64,000 nt of DNA, from NCBI RefSeq assembly GCF_022026395.1, contig NZ_CP041767.1, positions 5,042,501 to 5,106,500 of the forward strand. Reading direction: 5' to 3'. This document shows positions 42,052 to 52,400 of the stretch, in pieces (position 1 is the stretch's first letter; each line of letters begins with the position of its first letter). The translations under genes and the position numbers were made by a program. Under the pieces are notes generated by a model. That model saw nothing but the letters and a program-made list of their open reading frames with translations, had not been told where the DNA came from and ran no database searches. The DNA comes from Brevibacillus brevis. Its GTDB lineage: Bacteria > Bacillota > Bacilli > Brevibacillales > Brevibacillaceae.

Positions 42052-43062
42052 ATGCCAAAGCTGCTGCCATTTCCCGTCTTATTTACCGGTTTGGTAGTCG
42101 GGCTGCTTCTGCTCATTACCAGTCAATTCATTACAAGCATGAAGCATCTCGATAAAGTCATGAATAAAAGCAGCCATTCTTCTGACAAAGTGCGTGTCGC
42201 CCTATTGCTGGAGGGCCCCACTTATGATCAGGGCTGGAACAGCAGTGCACTGGAGAGTATGACAGAACTGCAAAAAAGATTTAACTTTTCACTCGAAATC
42301 GCCAATAATATAAAACCGGAGCAGATCAAAAAGGTGGCTGAGAAATATGCAGCCAACGACTATGATCTCATACTCGGTCATGGCCTCATCTTCTCTGATC
42401 CTTTTACAGACGTGGCTCTTCGCTATCCGAAATCACATTTTGTTTCCTTTAATGGAGAGGCTCCGCATCCAAATCAGACGACGATTCGTTACGATATGAA
42501 GCCTGCCGGCAAGCTTGTCGGTATCCTAGCCGCGAAAATGACGAAATCGGATAAAGTCGGATACATCATGGTAGACAAGCCCACAGAGTTAACTCAAGTA
42601 GAAGGCTTTATCGAAGGAGTGAAAAAGGCATCGCCTAAAACCACTATCGTTGTGGGAAAGGTTCCTGATTTTAATGATATTGCGGGGGCCATTCGCACGA
42701 CTCGCGACATGATTTCACAAGGGGTGGATGTCATCTACACCACAGGCGACAGCTTCAATCTCGAAGTGATTACAGAAGCGCAGCGGGCAGGAGTATTTAC
42801 CATCGGATATATTGCCGATCAACGCTATATCGCTCCGGAATACGTGCTGGCCTCCATGATGCAGGATGTTCGTCAGTGCTACCGCATCATCATGGAACAG
42901 TTTATTCAAGGGGATCTCCCCAATGGAAAAGTCATGTACGGCCTTGCCGAAGGGGTCAACCGTCTCAGTCAATTCGGACACATGGTTCCAGATGATGTAC
43001 GTGAAGATTTAGAACGGGAACTGCAAAATCTCATTCCTTCCCGTGGCTCGTATGGAGGTTAA
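42052..43062 (+). CDS. Membrane-anchored BMP/Med-like substrate-binding protein
   Basis: This 336-residue protein has an N-terminal membrane anchor (about 5-26) in place of a lipobox and a BMP-type periplasmic-binding domain: 'VALLLEGPTYDQGWNSSALE', 'GHGLIFSDPFTDVALRYP', 'VIYTTGDSFNLEVITEAQRAG' and 'TIGYIADQ'. The last segments recall Med of B. subtilis ('GDGYNVPVI' and 'GYVTDQ'), a regulator of competence. No ABC permease is adjacent; the next gene, six bases downstream, is a sensor kinase. GGAGG precedes the ATG. A TATAAT lies at 41983-41988 without a clear -35. It may feed ligand state to the kinase. Confidence 0.85.
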   Translation: MPKLLPFPVLFTGLVVGLLLLITSQFITSMKHLDKVMNKSSHSSDKVRVALLLEGPTYDQGWNSSALESMTELQKRFNFSLEIANNIKPEQIKKVAEKYAANDYDLILGHGLIFSDPFTDVALRYPKSHFVSFNGEAPHPNQTTIRYDMKPAGKLVGILAAKMTKSDKVGYIMVDKPTELTQVEGFIEGVKKASPKTTIVVGKVPDFNDIAGAIRTTRDMISQGVDVIYTTGDSFNLEVITEAQRAGVFTIGYIADQRYIAPEYVLASMMQDVRQCYRIIMEQFIQGDLPNGKVMYGLAEGVNRLSQFGHMVPDDVREDLERELQNLIPSRGSYGG

Positions 43063-43067
43063 TCAGC

Positions 43068-44888
43068 ATGCCCCTTTTCAGCAATCTCGGATTTCAGAAA
43101 AAAATCATGCTCAGCTATCTCGTAATGATGCTTCTCATCGGCTGCGTAACGACCCTGTTCAGTTATCAAATGACAAAGGTCACCTCTGATGAAGTGTATT
43201 TGACACAAAACCTCTTACCGCAAACGAGTGCCTTGTTGGAAGTCAAAAACCAGATATACACCAAGACCTATGCGTTGAACATGTATACATTGACACGCGA
43301 CGAGTCTTACCTGGACCAGTACTATACAAATCTGATCGATACAGCTCGCTTTTCCTCGCTTCCCAAAACCGAGGCGAACAGTGGCTTGTTTACCATTATT
43401 GAATCGATATCAAAACTAGACTTTATTTTTTTGAACAAAATCAATCCGTTGCTGCAAGCAGGGAATGTTCCTGCCGTCAGCTATGTCCTTTCCAATGAAG
43501 TACAGCCATTGCTCGATCGGTTGGAACGAGATCTGTCTTTTTCACTCAATCAGCTGGAGTATCAGACGAATAAAGAGTTTCAGAATTCGAATGAGAGCAT
43601 CAAAGTTTCGTTGATCCTGACGTATACGGTTTCCGTAGCCTCTATCTTGTTTGGGCTATTCTGCACGTTTTACTTCCGCAATGAGCTTTTGCGCCCGATC
43701 CAGTCTCTGATGCAACAAGCCCGTGAAGTATCGAAGGGAACATTCGGTCAGCAAATTGTCTATACCCATCAAGATGAATTCCTAGAGTTGGCCCAGGAGT
43801 TCAATAAAATGTCGAGTAGCATCGCCAATCTATTCGCACAAGATGAAAGGCAACGGCAAATTTTGACCGAAGAAAAAAACATCCGGGAGCAAATCTTAAA
43901 CTCTCTGCCTGTTGGAATTATTACTCGCTCCCACGCGACAGTCGGTCTTCATGTAAACCAGTTGGCACAGCATTTGGTCAAGCTCGACGATCACGGCTAC
44001 CCCGTGTCCAAGGATTCCTTTGAAGCACCCACAGGCAATGAGCCGACTCCCTGGTTCGTCAATCGCAAAATGACTTTGTACAAAAAAGACGACACACCAT
44101 TCATTGCTCTGGTCTCTTACATCCCTTTACACAATCATCACCACGATCAGGAAACCGGGTGGATGGTCGCCTTCTTGGACATTACGGAGCAGGAGCAAAT
44201 TCAAGAGTACTTGAATCAATCCGAGAAGCTGGCCATGGTCGGTCAGCTGGCAGCGGGGGCCGCTCATGAAATTCGCAATCCGCTAACAGTTATCTACGGC
44301 TTTATTCAGCTTTTGGAACAGCGTTTATCGAATCAAGAGCGCGATTTGTACTATTTGCCCTTAATCTTGCAGGAAATTGAACGGGTCAACCGCATCGTGA
44401 CGGAGTTGCTGATGCTCTCCAAACCATCCAAGCCCGATTATCGCGAGGTTGCGCTAACTGGTGTCATTCATTCGATTCTTCCCTTGATGAATGCCGAGGC
44501 TATGCTGCATGGGATTGAAATCGTAGATCGCTGTGATCCCGGCATTCGCATTCATGTCGATGTCGAGCAATTAAAGCAAATCCTGCTTAATTTAATGAAA
44601 AACAGCATTGAAGCCATGAAAGACGGCGGCATTCTCTCCATTGAAAGCCGCCTGGATAATCAAGCTGTCCATATTCATATCAGAGACACAGGAGAAGGCA
44701 TTCCCCAAGAATATCTGGTGCGGATATTCGATCCGTTTTTCTCCTTAAAAGAGGATGGGACAGGACTGGGGCTGCCGATTTCCCGACGAATGGTCGAAAA
44801 CCACGGTGGGGAGTTGCACGTGAACAGCAAGCTGGGGAAAGGAACGGATATCATCATTACGCTGCCGCTTACACCAAAAGAAGATTAG
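43068..44888 (+). CDS. Sensor histidine kinase (HAMP-PAS-HisKA-HATPase)
   Basis: This 606-residue protein has two membrane helices (about 12-32 and 185-207) around an extracytoplasmic 4-helix-like sensor. A HAMP domain (about 208-260), a PAS-like region (about 275-385), and a kinase core follow. His400 lies in 'AAGAAHEIRNPLTVIYGF', the ATPase 'IRDTGEGIPQEYLVRIFDPFFSLKEDGTGLGLP' provides the G1 and G2 boxes (given here as 'DTGEGIP' and 'GTGLGLP'). The layout is that of Spo0-type phosphorelay kinases. No response regulator follows. It shares an operon with the Med/BMP-like protein. Confidence 0.9.
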   Translation: MPLFSNLGFQKKIMLSYLVMMLLIGCVTTLFSYQMTKVTSDEVYLTQNLLPQTSALLEVKNQIYTKTYALNMYTLTRDESYLDQYYTNLIDTARFSSLPKTEANSGLFTIIESISKLDFIFLNKINPLLQAGNVPAVSYVLSNEVQPLLDRLERDLSFSLNQLEYQTNKEFQNSNESIKVSLILTYTVSVASILFGLFCTFYFRNELLRPIQSLMQQAREVSKGTFGQQIVYTHQDEFLELAQEFNKMSSSIANLFAQDERQRQILTEEKNIREQILNSLPVGIITRSHATVGLHVNQLAQHLVKLDDHGYPVSKDSFEAPTGNEPTPWFVNRKMTLYKKDDTPFIALVSYIPLHNHHHDQETGWMVAFLDITEQEQIQEYLNQSEKLAMVGQLAAGAAHEIRNPLTVIYGFIQLLEQRLSNQERDLYYLPLILQEIERVNRIVTELLMLSKPSKPDYREVALTGVIHSILPLMNAEAMLHGIEIVDRCDPGIRIHVDVEQLKQILLNLMKNSIEAMKDGGILSIESRLDNQAVHIHIRDTGEGIPQEYLVRIFDPFFSLKEDGTGLGLPISRRMVENHGGELHVNSKLGKGTDIIITLPLTPKED

Positions 44889-45694
44889 ACTTGCGCATCC
44901 AGCCAAGCAAACATTTTGCGCGTATACATCTCCATATCTTCCCCGACAAACAGATGGCTGGCCCCTTGCGCCAGCCATTTTTCATACGGTTTGCCTGCCC
45001 GTGTCAGCGCATCTGCCAATTTATGAGCATGCTCCACCCCCACATTCTCATCTTCCGTTCCATGTATGATCAGCACAGGGCAAGAAATCTCGTCCATCCG
45101 ATACAAAGGTGTCCGATAGCGGTAAGCATCCTCCTGCTTTTGCGGATGACCGATGATTCTGCGCAGCATCCTTCTCAGATCAACCCGCTCCTCGTAGGTC
45201 AAAAACATGTCGCTGACACCACTCCATACGACGCAAGACAGCATGCCCTTGCACTCCATTGCGGCAAACAAGGCCATGATGCCACCTCGTGAAAAGCCGT
45301 AGACGCTGATTCGCTCCTCGTCCACCTTCTCCATGCTGCGGAGCAATTCAAATGCGGCAAACACATCATGCCTGTCTGCCCCACCGAATTCATCCCGGCC
45401 CTCTCCGCCTTCGTTGCCACGGTAATGAGGAGCGAGAATCACGTAGCCAAAAGCAGCCATCTGACTGATTCTCTCTGGTCTGACGCGCCCTACACCTTTA
45501 ATCCCGCCTCGGCAATACAAGAGAGCCGGCAGACATGCTCCCTCCTGAAAATAAACCTCCGGCACAGCCAATGCAGCTTTTACCAGCAAGTCTTGACTAT
45601 AGTAGCTAACGGTATAGAGCCGCACTCCCTGATGGACTGTCTCCTCAGGTGTACATGCGACAAATGGTGAAGTATCTAGCTGCATCCTGCTCAC
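44885..45694 (-). CDS. Alpha/beta hydrolase (prolyl oligopeptidase / dienelactone hydrolase type)
   Basis: The 269-residue protein has a catalytic triad in standard order: Ser in 'VYGFSRGGIMALF', Asp in 'VLIIHGTEDENVG', His in 'QGASHLFVG'. 'CRGGIKGVG' near residue 60 forms the oxyanion region. It is a cytosolic peptidase- or esterase-like enzyme; the substrate is unknown. The start is probably the GTG at 45694, which overlaps the LysR stop (GTGA) and follows AGAGAGG; the ATG nine bases later is also possible. It is translationally coupled to the LysR gene and converges with the kinase gene by a 4-base overlap. Confidence 0.85.
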   Translation of the reverse strand: MSRMQLDTSPFVACTPEETVHQGVRLYTVSYYSQDLLVKAALAVPEVYFQEGACLPALLYCRGGIKGVGRVRPERISQMAAFGYVILAPHYRGNEGGEGRDEFGGADRHDVFAAFELLRSMEKVDEERISVYGFSRGGIMALFAAMECKGMLSCVVWSGVSDMFLTYEERVDLRRMLRRIIGHPQKQEDAYRYRTPLYRMDEISCPVLIIHGTEDENVGVEHAHKLADALTRAGKPYEKWLAQGASHLFVGEDMEMYTRKMFAWLDAQV

Positions 45695-46578
45695 GATTCC
45701 TCTCTCTGTGATCTCGTAATCGTATCCACAAGCGTCACCATGGAAGGTGATAGCCATTTCTTTTTATGATAAACAAGCTGAATGGAAAACGGCGCCTTAT
45801 TTGACTGAAACGGGATGGCTCTGAGCACCCCTTCTGTTAGCTCTCTCTTGACCGCCATGAGCGGCAGCAATGCCACACCCAAACCACAGCGTACACACTG
45901 CTTGATCGCTTCCGGATTGCTGAATTGGCAGGCGATTCGTTGGGTCATCCCAACCTCACCAAAAGCCTCCAGCAGCATGCCCCGATACGTACAGCCTTCT
46001 TCGGTCAATACAAGCGACTCCCCGCTCAAGTCATGGACAGTGAGTACAGTGGCTGTTGTGAATCGATGAGCGGGTGGCATGACGATCACCAATTCTTCCT
46101 CACGAATGACGTGGGTGACTAACTCAGGGTCTGTACAAGGGCGATCGAAAATGATCCCGAAATCGAGATAACCATCCCTGATCTGTTGCACAATTTCTGC
46201 TTCGCCAGCCGTCCGCAATACTAAATCAACCTGAGGATATTGCTGGCAAAAAGCCTGTAAATACGGTGGCAGAAAGAACGCCGCCAGTGTATCAATCGTC
46301 CCAATGGCAATGGGGCCTGTCGTCTGTTGCTTGATCACTTCTTTAGATTCCCCATACAGACGAATCAATTCCCGTGCGTACGGCAGCAAGGCTTCTCCTG
46401 CTTGCGTCAGTCGCAGCTTGCGCCCGTATCGTTCAAATAGCGGGGCTCCATACGACTGCTCCAGCTTTTGCATTTGTGCCGTTACCGTTGGCTGAGCATA
46501 GCCCAGTTCTTCTGCTGCCCGTGTAAAACTCCCATACCGGGCTACTTCGCGAAAAGTATGTAAATAGACCAGCTCCAT
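45691..46578 (-). CDS. LysR-family transcription regulator
   Basis: The 295-residue protein has an N-terminal HTH ('SFTRAAEELGYAQPTVTAQMQKLEQ') and a C-terminal substrate-binding domain ('GTIDTLAAFFLPPYLQ', 'GLGVALLPL'). LysR proteins usually control a divergent gene, here the rhodanese-like gene, and also the hydrolase with which it overlaps. I take the ATG at 46578, five bases after GGGAGG; the ORF could begin five codons earlier without a site. The coinducer is unknown. Confidence 0.9.
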   Translation of the reverse strand: MELVYLHTFREVARYGSFTRAAEELGYAQPTVTAQMQKLEQSYGAPLFERYGRKLRLTQAGEALLPYARELIRLYGESKEVIKQQTTGPIAIGTIDTLAAFFLPPYLQAFCQQYPQVDLVLRTAGEAEIVQQIRDGYLDFGIIFDRPCTDPELVTHVIREEELVIVMPPAHRFTTATVLTVHDLSGESLVLTEEGCTYRGMLLEAFGEVGMTQRIACQFSNPEAIKQCVRCGLGVALLPLMAVKRELTEGVLRAIPFQSNKAPFSIQLVYHKKKWLSPSMVTLVDTITRSQREES

Positions 46579-46696
46579 CCCGCTTCCTCCCATAGAAATC
46601 AGTAATGATCCTCATTGAATAGTATAGATAACTGTGATGATTACTTCAATGCTATGCTGTGTACATCACCATCACATGTACCGAGGAGGATTGGAT

Positions 46697-47083
46697 ATGT
46701 CCCTTGTATTACAAACACCCGCCGCGTCACCTGAAGTAGCCCGCACTCATTTTCTCGACAAGCTGTCTCTTGAGACAGATGTCTCTGATGTATGGAATGA
46801 CATCCAGAACCGCGTGGAAGGCTTTTACATCCTGGATGCTCGCAGCGAGAAAGCGTATCGGGATGGTCACGTTCCCGGTTCTTTGAATCTCCCTCATTCG
46901 CTTATTTCCGTTGAAACGACGGCTGCGCTTGACCCGACCAAGCTCCTGGTCGTCTACTGCTGGGGTCCCAACTGCAACGGTGCTGCAAAGGCTTGCGCGA
47001 AACTGGCCGCTCTCGGCTTTCGAGTAAAAGAGATGCTCGGCGGGATGGAATATTGGGAAAAGGAGGGGAATCCTCTCGAATAG
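46697..47083 (+). CDS. Rhodanese-like sulfurtransferase domain protein
   Basis: This 128-residue single rhodanese domain has the N-terminal 'ILDARSEKAYRDGHVPGSLNLPHS' and the active-site loop 'VVYCWGPNCNGAAKACAKLAALG', whose Cys is the persulfide carrier. 'EMLGGMEYWEKEGN' ends the domain. It is divergent from LysR and probably regulated by it. GAGGAGGA precedes the ATG. It is likely involved in sulfur transfer or detoxification; the partner is unknown. Confidence 0.9.
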   Translation: MSLVLQTPAASPEVARTHFLDKLSLETDVSDVWNDIQNRVEGFYILDARSEKAYRDGHVPGSLNLPHSLISVETTAALDPTKLLVVYCWGPNCNGAAKACAKLAALGFRVKEMLGGMEYWEKEGNPLE

Positions 47084-47089
47084 GAAACG

Positions 47090-47120
47090 CAAAAAAGGAC
47101 GGGAGCTGATCCCGTCCTTC
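47090..47120 (-). terminator. Terminator of the S1-domain gene, shared with the rhodanese gene
   Basis: AAGGACGGGA (47095-47104) and TCCCGTCCTT (47110-47119) form a perfect 10-base stem with a 5-base loop. The minus strand continues with TTTTTT; the plus strand with CTTAG, so the minus strand use is stronger. Confidence 0.9.
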
Positions 47121-47136
47121 TTAGTTATCGCAAGGC

Positions 47137-47550
47137 TTAGTAGCCGCGTTTTGCGTTCTTTTTGTTGATTGTCGCAAGGTTCTCTTCGCTGTGCTTCAAC
47201 CATTTTTTCATTTTGTCTTCGAAAGAAGCTCCGCTTTCTCGTTTTGCATTCCCTCCGCGGTCGCCTCCACGATATCCACCACCACGGCGTTCTTCACGTT
47301 CCGGACGCTCAGGCGCTGGGAGTGCTGCGCGAACCGAAAGCGAGATTTTACCTGCATCATCAATGGAGAGTACTTTTACCTTTACTTGTGCCCCCACGGT
47401 AAAGTGATCATTGATATCCTTAACAAAACCGTTTGCTACTTGGGAAATGTGGACCAGCCCCTGCTCCGTTTCGCTGACTGCTACGAACATCCCAAACGGT
47501 TTAATCGCTGTCACTTTTCCTTCGATGATGCTTCCCACTTGTACTGCCAT
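47137..47550 (-). CDS. yugI: S1 RNA-binding domain protein (general stress protein 13-like)
   Basis: The 137-residue protein starts with an S1 domain (1-72: 'VGSIIEGKVTAIKPFGMFVAV', 'GLVHISQVANGFV'). A charged Arg/Gly-rich tail follows ('REERRGGGYRGGDRGG'), then a basic helix 'SFEDKMKKWLKHSEENLATI'. This matches YugI/GSP13 of Bacillales, a ribosome-associated stress protein. An AAAAGGAG site lies before the ATG. It is a single gene. Confidence 0.92.
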   Translation of the reverse strand: MAVQVGSIIEGKVTAIKPFGMFVAVSETEQGLVHISQVANGFVKDINDHFTVGAQVKVKVLSIDDAGKISLSVRAALPAPERPEREERRGGGYRGGDRGGNAKRESGASFEDKMKKWLKHSEENLATINKKNAKRGY

Positions 47551-47677
47551 CCAGTTTGCACTCCTTTTATTTTTTCAGAAAAATGGTGAGAACCTCAAAC
47601 CAGAAGCCTCATTCTCTTAGTATAGCAGAGAAATTCCAATACTGAAAAGCCTATTCTTTCTAGGTGCATACTCCAAG

Positions 47678-48796
47678 CTAGTTATGTCCCAGTTCGAATG
47701 CATCCATTGCCATAACAAGTTCTTCATTTGTTGGAATTACCATGACTTTTACCGGGGAGTATTTCGTGCTGATGAATGTCTCCCCTTTGCTGGTGCGGTT
47801 TACCTCGCGATCCAGGTTTACCCCGGCAAATTCCAGACCAGAGCACACCAATTCACGCACGGCAGCACTATTTTCTCCAACTCCTGCTGTAAAGATAATG
47901 CCGTCGACTCCATTCAGTCGAGCAAGGTACAGTCCCACATGCTTATGCAGGATAGTGGTAAATAATTCCAGCGCAAGCTTGCTGCGGAGATGCCCCTCTT
48001 CTGCTTTTTTCATAACGTCGCGCAAATCATTGGATACACCCGATACGCCCATGAGACCGCTCTTGTTATTCAGAATCTTAATAGCGCCAGCCGTGTCGGT
48101 CTTTTCAATTTCCTCAATGTAAGGGATGATACCTGGGTCAATGTTTCCGCTGCGCGTACCCATGGACAAACCTGCCAACGGTGTCATCCCCATCGACGTA
48201 TCATAAGATTCACCATTTCGGATCGCTGTGATACTTACCCCGCTTCCGATGTGGCAGCTGATCAGACGAAGCTGCTCTTTCGGGCGACCCATCATTTCTG
48301 CTGCACGACCCATTACATAGCGGTGAGACGTTCCATGGAAACCGTATTTGCGAATACCGTATTGTTCGTAGTATTCATAAGGCAGTGCGTACAAATATGA
48401 GGATGGTGGCATCGTTTGGTGGAATGCTGTATCAAAAACAGCTACGTGAATCAAATCAGGAAACAGACTTTGAGCAACTTCAATCCCGGTTAGGTTAATG
48501 GGGTTATGAAGCGGGGCGAAACGTGACAGGTTACGAATTTCTTCTTTTACCTGGTCGTTGACAATAACAGACTGCTTAAATGCTTCTCCTCCGTGGACAA
48601 CACGATGAGAAACGATATCTATCGAATATTGTTTGAGGGATTCAAACACTCCCCGAATAGTATCTTCATATTGGCCACGCTGGATTTGCTCCAAATAATC
48701 ATGCGCGATCAATGTTTTGGAAGGCATTTCATAGAGCTTGTACTTCACTGAAGAACTTCCGCAGTTCAGTACAAGAACATTCTTTTTTTCTACCAC
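47678..48796 (-). CDS. ackA: Acetate kinase
   Basis: AckA makes ATP and acetate from acetyl phosphate, or acts in reverse. The 372-residue protein has 'VLVLNCGSSSVKYKLYE' at the start, the 'FHGTSHRYV' signature (near 155-165), and 'GVGENSAAVRE' near the end. Most acetate kinases have about 395-400 residues; the shortfall lies in the region between residues 15 and 50. That could be a normal lineage feature. Butyrate kinase is less likely because the acetate-type motifs match. The gene stands alone. Confidence 0.9.
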   Translation of the reverse strand: MVEKKNVLVLNCGSSSVKYKLYEMPSKTLIAHDYLEQIQRGQYEDTIRGVFESLKQYSIDIVSHRVVHGGEAFKQSVIVNDQVKEEIRNLSRFAPLHNPINLTGIEVAQSLFPDLIHVAVFDTAFHQTMPPSSYLYALPYEYYEQYGIRKYGFHGTSHRYVMGRAAEMMGRPKEQLRLISCHIGSGVSITAIRNGESYDTSMGMTPLAGLSMGTRSGNIDPGIIPYIEEIEKTDTAGAIKILNNKSGLMGVSGVSNDLRDVMKKAEEGHLRSKLALELFTTILHKHVGLYLARLNGVDGIIFTAGVGENSAAVRELVCSGLEFAGVNLDREVNRTSKGETFISTKYSPVKVMVIPTNEELVMAMDAFELGHN

Positions 48797-48857
48797 GATC
48801 TAATCCACTCTCCAATCGTTCATCACAGCCTTCTCATCCATAGGATGGATAGGCTTC

Positions 48858-49361
48858 CTACATTTTATAACGATATGCTCTTCGTGAATACAGGTAATTG
48901 AGAGCAATTATCAACAACATCGTGACAGATCCAGATGCATCGAGCAATACATCCTGCACCATTCCGGTTCGATCCGGTGTAAACGTCTGGTGCCATTCAT
49001 CCAAAGCAGCCGTCATCACACTGCAAAAAGCGCTCCAGGGCAGTGCTTGCCCAAACGAGAGATGATTCGAAAACACGCGATACCAGCTAAAAGCCAAGAG
49101 GGCAAAAACAGTAAAATGTGTCCCTTTCCGTATCAAGAACTCTATAAAACCAGCGGCTCCCTTTTCTTCCAGGCTCACATCTTTGCCTCCGTAAGGAATG
49201 GATATGTCGCCTATACGGTTCTGCAAGCTCTGTTCGTCCACTAGCTTGTCTATCGTCCCTCGCATGTCTTGTTTGGCGTATGGCTGTGAAGAGGAAATAA
49301 ACAACCCAAGCAGAATGGCAATCAAAAGCAAGTAATCCCATACTTTCCGATATCGACGCAC
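48858..49361 (-). CDS. VanZ-family membrane protein
   Basis: This 167-residue protein has about four membrane helices and the VanZ motif 'DEWHQTFTPDRTGMVQDVLLDASGS', with the acidic and His residues in order. VanZ proteins are associated with glycopeptide (teicoplanin) tolerance in enterococci, but most members have no known role. The GTG start follows a GGGGG site at about ten bases. It stands alone on the minus strand, downstream of the RND operon's terminator. Confidence 0.87.
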   Translation of the reverse strand: MRRYRKVWDYLLLIAILLGLFISSSQPYAKQDMRGTIDKLVDEQSLQNRIGDISIPYGGKDVSLEEKGAAGFIEFLIRKGTHFTVFALLAFSWYRVFSNHLSFGQALPWSAFCSVMTAALDEWHQTFTPDRTGMVQDVLLDASGSVTMLLIIALNYLYSRRAYRYKM

Positions 49362-49458
49362 GTGTTTGCTACCCCCTGCTTTCGATTCTCTTTCCTATCT
49401 TACCATGACGCATACCTGGTTAGTCGGTTACAGCTACGTGAACGATTGAAAAAGAAAA

Positions 49459-49485
49459 ACGCCAACCTTTTTTAGCGGTTGGCGT
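49459..49485 (-). terminator. Terminator overlapping the 3' end of the RND pump gene
   Basis: On the minus strand ACGCCAACC and GGTTGGCGT form a perfect 9-base stem. The last three sense codons lie in its first arm and the TAA stop (49472-49474) lies in the loop. A T-tract TTTTTCTTTTTC follows. Confidence 0.9.
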
Positions 49486-52400
49486 CATGTGTAGAAGAAG
49501 AAAGAGGCAAGAAGTCCTCTTGTTTAGGAACATACTCCCGGGAATGGTGGTTCGAGGCTTCGGCTTGCCCTGTTTTTGGTGAGCGGGCTTGTTCCCGTTT
49601 TCTATCTTTGAAATCACGGCGACGTACCTGGTTGTTCTCCCACCAAATCCGCAAATGACGGGCGAGGATCGGCAAGGACATCTCAGAATGAGCAGCCTGT
49701 TTTTGCACAGCTGCATGTTGCATACCAGGAAGAAGTGCCATAGTGGCAAAAGCCCCCATTAGTATGCCAAACAACAATACGCTGGCGAAGGACGCAAACG
49801 AATCATTCCCATTACCCAAGCCCCCAGCAAGTGGAAGGCTGGCTAACGCAATCGCCAAATATATCCCAGCTTGATTGACCATGGTGCGTTTGGCCCCCAG
49901 CTTGATACCGTCCCAAACCCGGTCCTGTTCGGCTTGGGCCTTGTACAGCTCATCCATCGTAAGAAGTGCCTGCAACACGATGACGGCAACGGCAGCCACC
50001 ATACCGTAGAAGCTCATCACGTTCATAGGTCGATCCAACCACAGCAATCCCAGCGCAAAGCCTCCAGTCAAGACTGGCAAGAGAACGAGGGCAAATAATC
50101 CATCGCGCGTTCTGCGTTGCAAAAGCAAGCTCATGATAAGTACGAGGGCAATCTGACTGCCAATCGTCAAGAACCTGCTGCTCCAATCAACCGTATTGAG
50201 CTTTTTCTCCTCCAATTTCTTCAACTCATCATCGTTATATACCGTGTAGCCTTCGGGTATCGTCATTTTTTCTTGCATGGAATATGGAATGATGTAAGAC
50301 CACAGCTCAATTCGGCTTGGGTCTGAGACGGCACTGCTTACCTTGAAAACATACAGTCCGTCTTCCCGTTGATAAATGGGCGGTTCGCTGCCGATCGACC
50401 AATCTACCAGCTCAGATAATCGCACCGTACCTTGTGAGGTTCGAATCAAAATATTTTTCACCTGATCCGGATAGTCCATCCACCCGTCAGGGAAACGGAC
50501 GTGGATAGGTACCTGACGCTCGTTCCAATAGACACTGCCAGCTGTTTTTTCTCCCAAATAACTCTCCAGTTGTCTCTTGATCTCCTCTTGCGTAATCCGG
50601 TAGCGTGCCAGCATCTCTTGTTTTGGACGAATATCGATAAAGGTTCCCTCTGAACCTGAACCGATTCGTTCATCTGTTACAAGTTCTCGTCCCTCTTTAT
50701 CCTTCGCACTCTGTTTTTCCATGAATGCCAATACTTCATTGGCAATGTTCTGCGTCGTTTGCAAGGATGGCCCCATGATCGTCAAGACGAGACGAGTTGC
50801 CTTATCTTTATTAATGACCAGCGCAAACGGATCTGTCCGAGGAATATCTCGCAGCTCTTTGTCCAGTACTTTTTCCAAGTCCGAAACCGATTGCGTCCAA
50901 TCGTATTTGTCCACGAGCTTTAGCTGAAAGCTCAGATTTTCTTCGGAGGCAATCGTGTAGACATCTCGGACTTCGTCAATGGCGAGCAAACGCTCCTCAG
51001 CTATTTGTGCTGCCCGCATGGCCTCATCGATGCTGCTTCCCTGCACCATTGGCAACGAAAGCGACTTGTCTGCATAATCAAGCTTGGCGTACGGATCTAC
51101 CAAAATAAACGACTTGAGCAAAAAGACAAAGACAAGCGAGGCAACCAGTGTGATTCCATAAGGCAAATACCCTTGTTCCACCAGTCGTTCCCAACGATTT
51201 TGAAAATAACTTGTCACTTTATTGGAAGCCCGTGGTGTTTTCTCCACTACTCGTTCGGAAGCTTCCAGCCACGTTCCTGTCAGTACCGGCGTGATAAATC
51301 CATAGATAAGAATAAGGGCAAACGTCCCTAGCAAAAGAACGGGCCAAGCATCGTACAAGACAACCTTGTCTTCCGCCTTGAGGAAATCAGTAAAAACGAC
51401 ACCTGTCCAACAGGCTGCCACCACCACAACCGTGAGCAAAAACGGCTTCATCAACCCCCATGCCACTTGCAAACAACGAACAAACGAGTACGAGGGCAAA
51501 CCTGAAAACTGATGAAACAACGCAGAACCTGCTCCTGTGAACAATAGCGAAAACAATACGAGTGGGCCCAGCGTGGAGAGCGTCAATGGGATTCCCCATA
51601 ACCACATGCCTCCAAGTACACTGCCGACCGCAAGTACGTTTGCCAAAAGCGCGAGTACAGCCCCTGCCCATTGTTTTCGGGTCAGATACAAAAAGAGCGA
51701 ACAGATGACAGCGGATAGAGCCGCCAGTATTCCAAGCTGTCTCAATGCACTGGTGATTGTCTGCGCGTCGTCATGAAACAAATCGAGGCGGTATTTTCCG
51801 CCCGAAGCCTGATTCAACTCGCCAACCGCTTCCTTTACTTGCTTGCTGATTACAGGCAATTGACCGACATCTGCTGCATACACTGTGATGCCTAATGCAG
51901 GCGAGCCACGATACATCCCGATTTGTTCGCCTTTGCTCCCGCGTCGATCACGAATGTCAGCCAACATATGTAATGGCACGTATCCTTTATCGGTGGAGAT
52001 CAAGTGCTTGCCCAGATCTTGCAGCCCTTCCGATTTACTCGTCCATTGAATCATGGTTCGATCCTTATCAGCTCCAACAGAGCCTACCTCTTCCCCAACC
52101 ACATCTGTCGGCAGTTGCGACAGAACATCAGCAGGTGTGAGCCCGTAGGCGAGCAGCATGGACGGTCGGAAAATGATATCTACCTGCTCCTTCAAGGCTT
52201 GCTTGTCCATTTCGATACGAGCGATTCCTGGCAGATTGATCAATTTGTCGTAGACAGTATTTCTGGTAACGTCAGACAAGGTCTGCAAGTCTGTGCCGTA
52301 CAGGACATAAAAACCAATTTTACTATCTGCCAGATTGCTTTGACTGACGCTCCACTCCTGCACGGGGAGCTGCTTCGTGATCTCTCCCAGCTTCTTTTCC

